DNA of 24,014 nucleotides from Thermococcus paralvinellae (GTDB lineage: Archaea; Methanobacteriota_B; Thermococci; Thermococcales; Thermococcaceae). Under the pieces are notes generated by a model. The model was not told the DNA's origin and ran no database searches. It was given only the letters and a program-made list of their open reading frames with translations. The translations under genes and the position numbers were made by a program. Location: NCBI GenBank assembly GCA_015662175.1, contig DQUR01000202.1:1-24014 (forward strand), written 5' to 3'. Of this stretch, positions 15,554 to 23,002 are shown piece after piece; the first letter of the stretch is position 1, and each line of letters begins with the position of its first letter.

Positions 15554-15588
15554 CCCAACCTATTCCCAACCTAACAAAGCATTTTAAG
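15554..15588 (+). promoter_or_regulatory. Promoter of the AlaX gene with an upstream direct repeat
   Basis: A BRE/TATA-like element, CAAAG followed by CATTTTAAG (15575-15588), would start transcription near 15610, giving a leader of about ten bases before ATG 15621. Immediately upstream, CCCAACCTA occurs twice (15554-15562 and 15565-15573) with an 11-base period, that is one helical turn, which suits a regulator bound in tandem next to the BRE. Confidence 0.45.
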
Positions 15589-15620
15589 GATTCAGGTTGA
15601 TGGCTCATAGGGTGAGTGGC

Positions 15621-16265
15621 ATGACGGTGAAGCTCTACTATGAGGACGCATACATGAGAGAGGCAAAAGCAAAAGTTGTTGAAATAAAGAACAATGCTTT
15701 GCTTCTGGATCAAACCATCTTCTATCCAGCGGGTGGAGGACAGCCACACGACAGGGGGACGATAAACGGTATTCAAGTTTTGGACGTTTACAAGGACGAG
15801 GCTGGAAACGTCTGGCATGTTGTGGAAAAACCAGAGGAATTCAAGGTGGGAGATGAGGTTGAGCTCAGAATAGACTGGGACTACCGTTATAAGCTCATGC
15901 GCATTCACACGGCGATGCATCTTCTGGAGCACGTTCTCAATGAGGTTCTCGGTAAAGGCAAATGGCAGCTTTACGGTAGCGGAATGAGTGCCGAGAAAGG
16001 TAGGTATGACATTCTTTACCCGGAAAATGTTAATAAATACAAGGAGCAGATTATCGAGCTTTTCAATAAGTATGTGGACGAGGGAGGAGAAGTTAAAATT
16101 TGGTGGGAAGGCGAGAAAAGGCTCACACAAATCAGGGACTTTGAGGTAATCCCCTGCGGAGGAACTCACGTAAAGGACATTCAGGAAATCGGACATATCA
16201 AAAAGCTGAAACGCTCGAGCATAGGAAAGGGAAAACAGAGACTTGAGCTATGGCTTGAAGATTAA
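15621..16265 (+). CDS. alaX: AlaX-type alanyl-tRNA editing hydrolase
   Basis: A 214-residue free-standing homologue of the alanyl-tRNA synthetase editing domain, which hydrolyses Ser- (and Gly-) mischarged tRNA(Ala) in the cytoplasm. The zinc site is His96 and His100 in IHTAMHLLEH and Cys179 and His183 in IPCGGTH. The glycine motif PAGGGQPHDRG near residue 35 places it with the longer AlaX-M class rather than the short AlaX-S. ATG 15621 follows GGTGAG; earlier in-frame ATG 15600 and TTG 15597 would lie upstream of the predicted transcription start. Its stop overlaps, tail to tail, the stop of the next gene on the other strand. Confidence 0.93.
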   Translation: MTVKLYYEDAYMREAKAKVVEIKNNALLLDQTIFYPAGGGQPHDRGTINGIQVLDVYKDEAGNVWHVVEKPEEFKVGDEVELRIDWDYRYKLMRIHTAMHLLEHVLNEVLGKGKWQLYGSGMSAEKGRYDILYPENVNKYKEQIIELFNKYVDEGGEVKIWWEGEKRLTQIRDFEVIPCGGTHVKDIQEIGHIKKLKRSSIGKGKQRLELWLED

Positions 16266-16540
16266 ATTCCCAATTTTTTCTTCACATCCTCTATACTCGC
16301 TCCCCTGATCAGCAGTTCTTTTTCCCTTGAGGTTTCTCCTCTGAGTATAACAATTTCTTTTTCAAGGAGCTTTGAGAGGAACTTTGTCAATTCCCTGTTG
16401 GCCTTTCCACCAACCGGTGGAGCGCTAACCTTTATTTTAATCCTTCCCCGCCATTCATCAATCCCTTCAACGCTGTTCTTTTTTGCATTTGGCTGAACAT
16501 GTACGAGAAGAACAACACCGTTCTTCGTCTGCTTTATCAT
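16262..16540 (-). CDS. DUF167 (YggU/UPF0235) family protein
   Basis: A 92-residue protein with the DUF167 pattern: VHVQPNAKKNSV near the start, then RIKIKVSAPPVGGKANRELT and LRGETSREKELLIRG. The family's function is not established. ATG 16540 has GGAGGAGGG immediately upstream, which rules out the longer frame that begins with TTG at 16567. The start overlaps the end of the DUF402 gene upstream (AATGA), so the two are co-translated; the stop overlaps that of alaX by three bases. Confidence 0.9.
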   Translation of the reverse strand: MIKQTKNGVVLLVHVQPNAKKNSVEGIDEWRGRIKIKVSAPPVGGKANRELTKFLSKLLEKEIVILRGETSREKELLIRGASIEDVKKKLGI

Positions 16541-17037
16541 TTTCCCTCCTCCGGATTGTACTCCCAAACAATTTTTGGAGGGAACTTCTTCTCTTTCACC
16601 GCATCCATAATTTCACTGGCAATTTTACGGGCAAAATCGAGTCCATTAGACCACTATTGAAAGCCATTTCAAGCTCATCCTCATCCAACAGGAAAGCTTT
16701 GCCATCTGGAAAAATGATGATGTCCAGAAACAGGTCGAGCATCTCCAGGGTGCCTCCATATCTCTTTGTGTAGGCCAAAACATCAACGTAAAGACCCTTA
16801 AAGTTGCCCTTCTCATCATAGACCTTTAGGATATCGTAACTCCGTCCGATAAAGGCGAAGTATACCATTGCCGTTTTCAATCACCTTAATTCCATCTACA
16901 TAGAGGGGTGCAGGCATGCCGTAAAATCTGGACTTGGCAACTATAATGTCTCCTAAATCTGCTATCACTTCATCGTATCTTTCAAGGATTCTGTTTGGGA
17001 TGCGCCTGTAGATGAGGCGGATTTTCCGGCCCATCAT
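16537..17037 (-). pseudogene. DUF402 family gene broken by two compensating frameshifts
   Basis: Three frame segments together rebuild a normal DUF402 protein of about 166 residues. Segment 1 runs from ATG 17037 (IYRRIPNRILERYDEV to VDGIKVIENGN). Segment 2, in another frame, continues from about 16870 (MVYFAFIGRSYDILKVYDEK to LLDEDELEMAFNSGLMD). Segment 3 returns to the first frame from about 16640 (DFARKIASEIMDAVKEKKF to WEYNPEEGK) and stops at 16537 in overlap with the DUF167 ATG. The shifts look like one inserted base near 16862-16872 and one lost base near 16638-16646. DUF402 proteins are thought to act on nucleotides or RNA. It could be a recent pseudogene or two sequencing errors; no slippery sequence suggests programmed shifting. 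Follows glyS by 32 bases. Confidence 0.8.
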
Positions 17038-17069
17038 GGCATCTTAGGCTAAAATCTCAGGGAACAAAT

Positions 17070-18782
17070 TTAAGACGAACCAAAGATGAGATCCTTTAAT
17101 TTTTGAGGAAGTTCATCAATCTTAACCCTGATCTGCTCCCTCGTGTCCCTGTCCCTGATTGTCACGGTGTTATCCTCCGGCGTCTGGTTATCGATTGTCA
17201 CACAGTAGGGGGTTCCAATTTCATCGTATCTTGCATATCTCCGTCCTATTGTATCCTTCTCATCGTATACCGCTATGAATCCAGCTTTCTGCAGGGTCCT
17301 AAAGATACCATAGGCTATCGTTGTTAGGGGCTCCTTCGCAACTAACGGCAGAACGGCAACCTCTATTGGAGCCATGTCCTTCTTTATCTTAAGATAAACC
17401 CTTCCATCCTCGTCAACAGTCAGTGAGTTCTCAAGCAGAAGGTAGAACGGTCTGTCAATACCAAAACTTGGCTCCAAGACATGGGGAACGATTTTTTCGC
17501 CGGTTATCTTTTCTTCAACTTCCCTGATTATGAAGTCCTTTCTCTCAAGCTCGTAACCCTCAATGCTTACCTTACCCGTTTCTTCAAGTTTCTCAACAAG
17601 TTTTCTAATCTCTTCCTCGTTCATCTCTTTAAGCTTCTCATTGACCCTCTTTGCATCACCCTTGAGCTTTGGGCCCACCTTTTTCATGTCCAGGCTCACT
17701 TTGAGCTTTTTCACAATCTTCGGCTTATCATAGTGGACCATGACTGTTAAATCGGCACCGCTCATCTCCATATGCCTACTCAGATCATAGTCCCCTCTGT
17801 AGGCAATTCCAACACATTCAATCCACCCGAATCTTTCGCTGTAAATTTCAACGTCCCAGGTGTCCTTTGAATAGTGTGCCCTCTCCTCCGGGAGCTGTTG
17901 CCTGAATCTTATTGCCTTTTCTGGAATACCTATGTCTAGGAGAATCCTCTTCACCATGGCCATGTAGTAAGCGAAGAACGTGTTCATAACATAGCCTTTT
18001 TTAACAGCCTCCTCAAGGGTAACCTCAATCGTTCCCAGATTTCTGAGCTGGTGTTCAATAGGATAAAGCCTCACAACTTCATCCCTGACCTCATCAAAGT
18101 GTGGGTGCTCGGTTTCTTTTGGGTTGAAGAATATCTCCACCTCAGCCTGTGTGAACTCCCTAAGCCTAATCATCCCCTGCCTTGGCGAAATTTCATTTCT
18201 GTATGCCTTCCCAATCTGAAACACGCCGAATGGGAGCTTATTTCTCGCAAAAGCGTTGAGTCTTTTAAAGTTCACGAAAATACCCTGGGCGGTTTCCGGT
18301 CTTAAATAGCCTTTCTTGTCCTTGTAGGGGCCAATGTACGTTTCAAACATCAGGTTGAAATACCACACATCGCTTAATTCTCCACCGCACTGGGGGCATT
18401 TTATACCGTTTTCCCGTATTATTCTGGTAAGCTCTTCAGAACTCAAGCCCTCAACGTCAATGCTAAGGTTCTCCTCGATGAGGTGATCTGCCCTGTATCT
18501 CGCGTGACATTTTGTGCACTCAACCAGGGGATCAACAAACTTTTCAACGTGACCTGAAGCTATGAAAACTTCCTCGGGGGTTATGTCCGGGGTTTCGAGC
18601 TCAAAAAAGCCTTCCCTCTGAAAGGCCTCCCTTATTTTATGCTCAATTTTTCTCTTTATTGTTGCTCCAAGGGGACCGTAATCATAGAAACCTCTCGCTC
18701 CCCCATAAATCTCAAAGCTCCCCCATGCAAAGCCCCTTCTCCTCATCAGATCTGAAAGGATTTCATATTTGTCTATCTTCAT
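17070..18782 (-). CDS. glyS: Glycyl-tRNA synthetase (class II, dimeric type)
   Basis: A 570-residue enzyme that charges tRNA(Gly). The N-terminus has RRRGFAWGSFEIYGGARG and YDYGPLGATIKRKIE. A cysteine set (Cys89, Cys92, Cys129, Cys132, in ECTKCHARYR and KCPQCGGEL) looks like a zinc site in the insertion. Class II motif 2 lies in FQIGKAYRNEISPRQG through LREFTQAE, motif 3 in EPSFGIDRPFY, and the anticodon-binding domain fills about the last 110 residues (PIEVAVLPLVAKEPL onward). ATG 18782 follows GGTGGTGAG. It is the eukaryote/archaeal alpha2 form, not the bacterial alpha2beta2 one. DUF402 and DUF167 genes follow on the same strand. Confidence 0.96.
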   Translation of the reverse strand: MKIDKYEILSDLMRRRGFAWGSFEIYGGARGFYDYGPLGATIKRKIEHKIREAFQREGFFELETPDITPEEVFIASGHVEKFVDPLVECTKCHARYRADHLIEENLSIDVEGLSSEELTRIIRENGIKCPQCGGELSDVWYFNLMFETYIGPYKDKKGYLRPETAQGIFVNFKRLNAFARNKLPFGVFQIGKAYRNEISPRQGMIRLREFTQAEVEIFFNPKETEHPHFDEVRDEVVRLYPIEHQLRNLGTIEVTLEEAVKKGYVMNTFFAYYMAMVKRILLDIGIPEKAIRFRQQLPEERAHYSKDTWDVEIYSERFGWIECVGIAYRGDYDLSRHMEMSGADLTVMVHYDKPKIVKKLKVSLDMKKVGPKLKGDAKRVNEKLKEMNEEEIRKLVEKLEETGKVSIEGYELERKDFIIREVEEKITGEKIVPHVLEPSFGIDRPFYLLLENSLTVDEDGRVYLKIKKDMAPIEVAVLPLVAKEPLTTIAYGIFRTLQKAGFIAVYDEKDTIGRRYARYDEIGTPYCVTIDNQTPEDNTVTIRDRDTREQIRVKIDELPQKLKDLIFGSS

Positions 18783-18790
18783 GCGCTCAC

Positions 18791-18830
18791 CACCTTAAGG
18801 TGTGATAGTCCAAAATCCTAAAAACTTTGT
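18791..18830 (-). promoter_or_regulatory. glyS promoter with a 12-base palindrome near the start of the message
   Basis: On the minus strand ACAAAG followed by TTTTTAGG (18830 down to about 18817) fits BRE/TATA and would start transcription near 18797. A perfect palindrome, CACCTTAAGGTG, lies at 18791-18802, over that predicted start and touching the ribosome binding site. It may be an operator or a chance overlap with the GGTG binding site. The rest of the 175-base divergent gap holds only the LSm promoter and leader. Confidence 0.4.
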
Positions 18831-18884
18831 GGAATGCTTCTTGGCATTTTACCAAAGCTGGTGCCTAATGTTGGGGTCGTGATA

Positions 18885-18899
18885 CGAAAGAGTTATAAA
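18885..18899 (+). promoter_or_regulatory. Promoter of the LSm-L37e operon
   Basis: CGAAAGAG followed by TTATAAA (18893-18899) is a good archaeal BRE/TATA match. Transcription would start near 18920, leaving a leader of roughly 38 bases that ends in a strong ribosome binding site (AGGAGGGAGGA, 18943-18953) before ATG 18958. Confidence 0.65.
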
Positions 18900-18957
18900 C
18901 CAATTTCTCCGTTATGAATGTGAGCTTTAGCTTTGATTATTTAGGAGGGAGGAGAAA

Positions 18958-19188
18958 ATGGCGGAAAGACCACTTGATGTTATACACAGGTCACTGGACA
19001 AAGATGTTTTGGTCATCCTTAAGAAGGGATTCGAGTTTAGGGGTAGGCTTATCGGTTATGACATTCACCTGAATGTTGTCCTTGCAGATGCGCAGCTCGT
19101 TGAGGGCGGTGAGGTGACAAAGAAGTATGGCAAGATCGTAATTAGAGGGGACAATGTGTTGGCCATTTCACCGGTGGAAACTGAGTGA
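18958..19188 (+). CDS. LSm/SmAP archaeal Sm-like RNA-binding protein
   Basis: A 76-residue Sm-fold protein. Sm1 is RPLDVIHRSLDKDVLVILKK through FRGRLIGYDIHLNVVLADA, and Sm2 is KIVIRGDNVLAISP, with the uridine-pocket pattern DIHLN and RGDN. It should form a heptameric ring that binds U-rich RNA. The pair LSm followed by L37e is a widely conserved archaeal arrangement. Stop and next start are 11 bases apart. Confidence 0.96.
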   Translation: MAERPLDVIHRSLDKDVLVILKKGFEFRGRLIGYDIHLNVVLADAQLVEGGEVTKKYGKIVIRGDNVLAISPVETE

Positions 19189-19199
19189 GGTGATTCTCG

Positions 19200-19388
19200 G
19201 TGGGAAGCGGAACAGCACCCCATGGAAAGAGAAACAGAACCCCAACTCACATAAAGTGCAGAAGATGTGGAAGAAAAGCCTACAACGTTAGAAAGAGATA
19301 CTGTGCCGCCTGTGGCTTTGGGAGAAGCAGGAGATTAAGGAAATACAGCTGGTCGAAGAAGTGGAAGAAAGCCAAAAACGTTCACTGA
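19200..19388 (+). CDS. rpl37e: 50S ribosomal protein L37e
   Basis: A 62-residue, strongly basic ribosomal protein. Zinc finger: Cys20/Cys23 in [12 protein letters not shown] and Cys35/Cys38 in [18 protein letters not shown]. The N-terminus [16 protein letters not shown] is typical of the family, supporting the GTG start at 19200, which is served by GAGGTGAT just upstream. Six T follow the stop (19389-19394). Confidence 0.97.
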   Translation: MGSGTAPHGKRNRTPTHIKCRRCGRKAYNVRKRYCAACGFGRSRRLRKYSWSKKWKKAKNVH

Positions 19389-19399
19389 TTTTTTATCTT
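19389..19399 (+). terminator. T-rich terminator after L37e
   Basis: TTTTTT-ATC-TTT directly after the stop codon, in a gap of 79 bases before the next gene, is a plausible archaeal transcription stop. Readthrough cannot be excluded from sequence. Confidence 0.4.
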
Positions 19400-19437
19400 T
19401 CGCCTTATTTCAACAATTATTTTTGCCGGGGATAATC

Positions 19438-19448
19438 CTAATAAATAC
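19438..19448 (+). promoter_or_regulatory. Promoter of the winged-helix/binding-protein regulator; message probably leaderless
   Basis: CTAATAAATAC is an A/T-rich TATA-like box centred about 25 bases upstream of ATG 19468, and no GGTG/GGAGG ribosome binding site precedes that ATG. Together these suggest transcription begins at or next to the start codon. Confidence 0.4.
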
Positions 19449-19467
19449 TGTTTTGAGATTTTAAATC

Positions 19468-20472
19468 ATGAGTGCGAAGGATGATATTCTGAGTTATTTG
19501 AAATCAAAGGGTCATGATGGTGCTTTGCAGAGTGAGTTATACGGCATAGGCTATTCCCGCTCAACAATTGCCGAGGCCTTGGAAAGCCTCGAAAAAGAGA
19601 ATCTCATTGTGAAAAAGAACGTTGGGAAAAAGGCGTACAGAATATGGATCGTTGATGAGGCCCCTTTTCCCCTTGAGAACACCCTTAGGCTTGGACTCCT
19701 AAGGGCTGTTGAATATCCCCATGCCCTTTTGACAGCCCATGATTTAAAAGAAAAGTATAATGTTCGAGTCTTAGTTTACAACTCAGCCCTCGAGCTTACA
19801 AACGCTCTATCGATAGGGAAGGTCGATTTAGCGTGTTCGCCGTTAATTACCCAAATCCTCTATGCCCTGTTAATGAAAAACATCAAGGTTGTCTCCGGCT
19901 GTGGGTTTGCGGGTAGTGGACTTGTTATGATGGGGAAGCTCAGGGAAGGGGTAACAATAGCTTCCTCTGAGCTCTCCACAATGGAGACCATGCTAAAGCT
20001 GTTCCTTGAGCGGATGGGCCTTGGAAAGGTTAAGGTAACGTATTTTAAAAACCCAGAGAATGCCGTGGAGTCGTTACTTAGAGGGGAAATTGATGGATTA
20101 AGTATCTGGGAGCCATATCTCAGCCTGCTTAAAATGAAGGGCTTCAATATCTATCATTACTCCGATTACTTTGGAAAATATCCCTGTTGTGCCCTGGGGG
20201 TTAATCTGGGATTTTTAGATACTAATGAGGCCCTTTTCCATGAGTTTTTTGAGAAGTTCAAAGATAATACTGAGAACCTGGAGAAAAGAAAGGAGGAAGC
20301 AGTAGAGCTCATTGTCAGGATCATGGGTTTTAAGGAGGAGCTTGTAAGGGAGAGCTTTGGGGGATTTATCTACGATTATAGGCTTACAAAAGGCCAGGTT
20401 GAAGAAATGCTAGACCGATTTGGTCTCAAAGTGTTCAACCTTGAAAAGCTCTTCTCATCGCAAGATTTTTAA
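19468..20472 (+). CDS. Winged-helix regulator fused to a substrate-binding-protein-like domain
   Basis: A 334-residue soluble protein. Residues 1 to about 65 form a winged helix (DDILSYLKSKGHDGALQSEL, then YSRSTIAEALESLEKENLIV and a KKAYRIW wing). From about 70 to 300 it resembles the NMT1/SsuA-type periplasmic binding fold: LRLGLLRAVEYPHAL, a lobe with ALSIGKVDLACSPLI, and EIDGLSIWEPYLSLLKMKG, where the WEPY block is typical of such proteins. There is no signal peptide, so the ligand is sensed in the cytoplasm. A CGFAGSGLVMM stretch may line the pocket; a Cys pair (PCCALG) lies in the second lobe. The ligand is unknown. It lies 46 bases upstream of the MATE gene on the same strand and may control it. 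Confidence 0.75.
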   Translation: MSAKDDILSYLKSKGHDGALQSELYGIGYSRSTIAEALESLEKENLIVKKNVGKKAYRIWIVDEAPFPLENTLRLGLLRAVEYPHALLTAHDLKEKYNVRVLVYNSALELTNALSIGKVDLACSPLITQILYALLMKNIKVVSGCGFAGSGLVMMGKLREGVTIASSELSTMETMLKLFLERMGLGKVKVTYFKNPENAVESLLRGEIDGLSIWEPYLSLLKMKGFNIYHYSDYFGKYPCCALGVNLGFLDTNEALFHEFFEKFKDNTENLEKRKEEAVELIVRIMGFKEELVRESFGGFIYDYRLTKGQVEEMLDRFGLKVFNLEKLFSSQDF

Positions 20473-20480
20473 CTTCTACA

Positions 20481-20490
20481 CTATTTTTAT
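20481..20490 (+). promoter_or_regulatory. Promoter of the MATE exporter gene
   Basis: CTATTTTTAT in the 46-base gap is a TATA-like box. Transcription would start near 20511-20513, just ahead of ATG 20519 and beyond the alternative GTG 20510, and there is no ribosome binding site; this supports the ATG start and a very short leader. Confidence 0.4.
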
Positions 20491-20518
20491 CGCTTAGACA
20501 TTCATCTAAGTGATAACC

Positions 20519-21883
20519 ATGGACGGCAAATTACGAAAGAAACTCTGGGAGCTTGCATGGCCTGCAATACTGGCAAACATCTCCCAGACATTGGTTAACC
20601 TAGTTGACATGATGATGGTTGGCCAGCTGGGTTCTCTGGCAATTGCAAGCGTTGGTTTGGGTGCACAGTTCGCATGGTTTATGATGCCCCTGATGTTTGC
20701 CGTTTCCACCGGTGTTTTGGCATTGGTCGCGCGTTTTGTTGGTGCTAAGGACTTTAAAATGGCAAATCTGGCCTTGGAACAGGGGATATACCTTGCTTTC
20801 CTCATGGGAGTACCGGTTATGATGGTTGGTTTATTTTTCGGAGATGATGCCCTGAGGATAATGGGTGCCAGTGAGGAGGTAATCAGGCTGGGCTACGAGT
20901 ACATCAGGATATACTTCCTCTTTTACCCGATTAACTTCATGGGTTTTGCAGCCTTTTCAGCTCTAAGGGGGGCTGGCGATACAAGAACACCAATGAAGCT
21001 TAGCATCTTGACGAATGTTCTAAACGTGCTTTTAAACTATCTCCTAATCTTTGGAAAATTTGGCTTTCCGAGGTTAGAGGTTAAAGGAGCAGCATTGGCA
21101 TCTGGACTTTCAATTGCGGTTGCATTTATCGTCGGTTTGTTTCTCTTTCTAAGCGATAAACTTGTCTTAAAGCTCAGGCCCAGTTTTAGATTTGATATCG
21201 ACATGATCAGGAGAATTTTGAGGATTGGAATTCCTGCAACCATTGAGAGAATTGTTTTCAGCATTTACAACTTCATTTACATAAGCATCGTTACAAGGTT
21301 TGGAACGGTTGCTTTAGCTGCCCATCAGGTTGGTTTAAGGGTTGAGAGTATAGCGTACATGCCCGCTTTTGGCTTTAATATTGCCACCTCCGCCTTAGTC
21401 GGGCAGAGTTTGGGAGAAGGAAATCCAGAAAAGGCTGAGAAGGTTGTGTATGAGTCATTGAAGATGGTAACTGCTTTTATGGGTGTTATGGCCGTTATTT
21501 TAATCGTTTTTCCAAAATACCTTGTTATGCCCTTCATAACAAAAAGTGACCCCAATTATTGGCAGGTCATTCACCTGGCCACAATTTACCTCATGATTGT
21601 AGGCATAAGTGAAATCCCGCTGGGCTGGATGTTCGTTTTGAGTGGTGCACTGAGAGGTGCGGGCGATACAAAAAGCCCCCTGTATGTAACTGCAGTGAGC
21701 AAGTTGCTCTTCAGAATTCTCCCGGCTTATATTTTGGGATTTGGATTTACAATTGGCCCATTTCACTTTGAGGGCCTTGGAGTTATCGCCGCCTGGATTG
21801 CAATGAGCCTGGAAACGTTCACAACAGCCGGTCTCTTCTGGTGGGTGTTTAAGAGAGGAAAGTGGAAATACGTAAAGGTTTGA
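20519..21883 (+). CDS. MATE-family multidrug/cation exporter
   Basis: A 454-residue protein with about twelve membrane helices in two homologous halves; both halves carry the family's ALRGAGDT box (FSALRGAGDTRTP and GALRGAGDTKSP). Asp30 in LVNLVDMMMVGQLG of helix 1 matches the conserved coupling Asp of the family. Helix 5 reads NVLNVLLNYLLIFG, with Asn where the Pyrococcus MATE studied structurally has, as I recall, a second Asp. Export would be driven by Na+ or H+; substrates are unknown. ATG 20519 is chosen over GTG 20510 because of the position of the promoter. Its stop lies two bases from the stop of the convergent gene. Confidence 0.93.
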   Translation: MDGKLRKKLWELAWPAILANISQTLVNLVDMMMVGQLGSLAIASVGLGAQFAWFMMPLMFAVSTGVLALVARFVGAKDFKMANLALEQGIYLAFLMGVPVMMVGLFFGDDALRIMGASEEVIRLGYEYIRIYFLFYPINFMGFAAFSALRGAGDTRTPMKLSILTNVLNVLLNYLLIFGKFGFPRLEVKGAALASGLSIAVAFIVGLFLFLSDKLVLKLRPSFRFDIDMIRRILRIGIPATIERIVFSIYNFIYISIVTRFGTVALAAHQVGLRVESIAYMPAFGFNIATSALVGQSLGEGNPEKAEKVVYESLKMVTAFMGVMAVILIVFPKYLVMPFITKSDPNYWQVIHLATIYLMIVGISEIPLGWMFVLSGALRGAGDTKSPLYVTAVSKLLFRILPAYILGFGFTIGPFHFEGLGVIAAWIAMSLETFTTAGLFWWVFKRGKWKYVKV

Positions 21884-21885
21884 GA

Positions 21886-22980
21886 TTAAAGCGCCGAAAC
21901 GTTGAATAAGGCCTCCATTAGATGGCCGAAGAGATAACTTACAAACGCTGCACCCAAACCGGTTGTGACCATTTCCACGACCTTTTTCTTTATTGAGATT
22001 CCCGAGAGTATAGATATGAACGTTGCAACAACTGCCAGTGCCGTTCCTGCCAGCAATACCGAAAAGGGCAATGCAACCATAGAGGAGGACGCAAGGAAAT
22101 AGGGTGTAACAGGAAACGCCACGCCAATGAGATAGGAAATCCCGGTGTATAATGCTGCTCTCACCTCGTTCTCGTCCTCCTCCTGGACAAGCAGTCTAAT
22201 TATTGCGTCACGGTTTGAGGACAGCTTTTCGGCAACCTCTCTTGCAATATCCTCGGGCATTCCGCTCTCCAATAGTCTGTTTAACAGATCATCCCTTGCT
22301 CTATCTGGAGATACCCTAAACAGAACCTCCATCCTCTGCCTGATACTGTCATTTACCTGTCTCTGTGAGCGAACTGATATAAAGGTTCCAATTGCCATCG
22401 ATAAAGCTCCAGCAACACCCACAATAAGTCCACTGATTCCAACGAGTTTTGGATTGTAAACGTAAACCGCAGATAGTCCAGTTACCGCGCCCAAAATCTC
22501 AACTAATCCATCATTCATCCCCAGAACAAAGTCTCTAAGGTTTTCCACATGGAATCTCCGCTTGCTTTCGTAGAAGAACTTCTCATGCTCTAGCTCATCC
22601 AGAATGACCTCATTGAGCTTTTTCCTTTCCTCTTCATCAATTCTGTCGCTGTATGTTGTTAAGAACTTGAAGTATTTTTGAATTGCGCTGTTTTCCCCCA
22701 TTTCAAGAAGCGAGGCAACGGCTCCCGGGCCCAGGAGCTTTCGTAAAAGCTTTGTGCTATAAAGGGTTAACCTGCTGATTTTTACTGGCTGTGTCTTAAC
22801 ACCCCTCCTCGCTAAGAAGTCACGCCAGAACTTAGCATGCTTTGATTCAATATTCGAAAGCCTCAAAAATTCCTTCTTTAAATTCTCGTCTTTCTCAACT
22901 TTAGCAAGCTGAGCGTAAAGAACTGAGTCCGAGTATTCATCTTCATAAAACTGAATGGCCGACTTTATCATCTCATCCAT
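21886..22980 (-). CDS. Ferritin-like/VIT1 fusion, membrane iron or manganese transporter (MbfA-like)
   Basis: A 364-residue fusion. Residues 1 to about 142 form a rubrerythrin/ferritin-like four-helix domain with likely di-iron ligands in FYEDEYSDS, ExxH at Glu45-His48, Glu93 or Glu96, and ExxH at Glu129-His132. The rest is a VIT1/CCC1 transporter: RDFVLGMNDGLVEILGAVTG, then LSMAIGTFISVRSQRQ, a charged cytoplasmic helical hairpin, and three C-terminal membrane helices. VIT1/CCC1 proteins move Fe2+ or Mn2+ out of the cytoplasm; in MbfA-type fusions the ferritin domain senses or delivers iron. ATG 22980 has GAGGGATG upstream and begins 22 bases after the Trm1 stop, so the two are probably co-transcribed. 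Confidence 0.9.
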   Translation of the reverse strand: MDEMIKSAIQFYEDEYSDSVLYAQLAKVEKDENLKKEFLRLSNIESKHAKFWRDFLARRGVKTQPVKISRLTLYSTKLLRKLLGPGAVASLLEMGENSAIQKYFKFLTTYSDRIDEEERKKLNEVILDELEHEKFFYESKRRFHVENLRDFVLGMNDGLVEILGAVTGLSAVYVYNPKLVGISGLIVGVAGALSMAIGTFISVRSQRQVNDSIRQRMEVLFRVSPDRARDDLLNRLLESGMPEDIAREVAEKLSSNRDAIIRLLVQEEDENEVRAALYTGISYLIGVAFPVTPYFLASSSMVALPFSVLLAGTALAVVATFISILSGISIKKKVVEMVTTGLGAAFVSYLFGHLMEALFNVSAL

Positions 22981-23002
22981 TTTTCATCCCTCAATTAAAA
23001 GG

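Noticed and set aside
15531..16196. A 221-codon open frame on the minus strand across alaX
   Set aside because: It is antisense to a well-supported gene, its composition resembles a reverse-complement shadow, and no family resemblance is visible.
16537..17037. Programmed ribosomal frameshifting in the DUF402 gene
   Set aside because: No slippery heptamer or stimulatory structure was evident, and two opposite shifts in one short gene are better explained by mutation or sequencing error.
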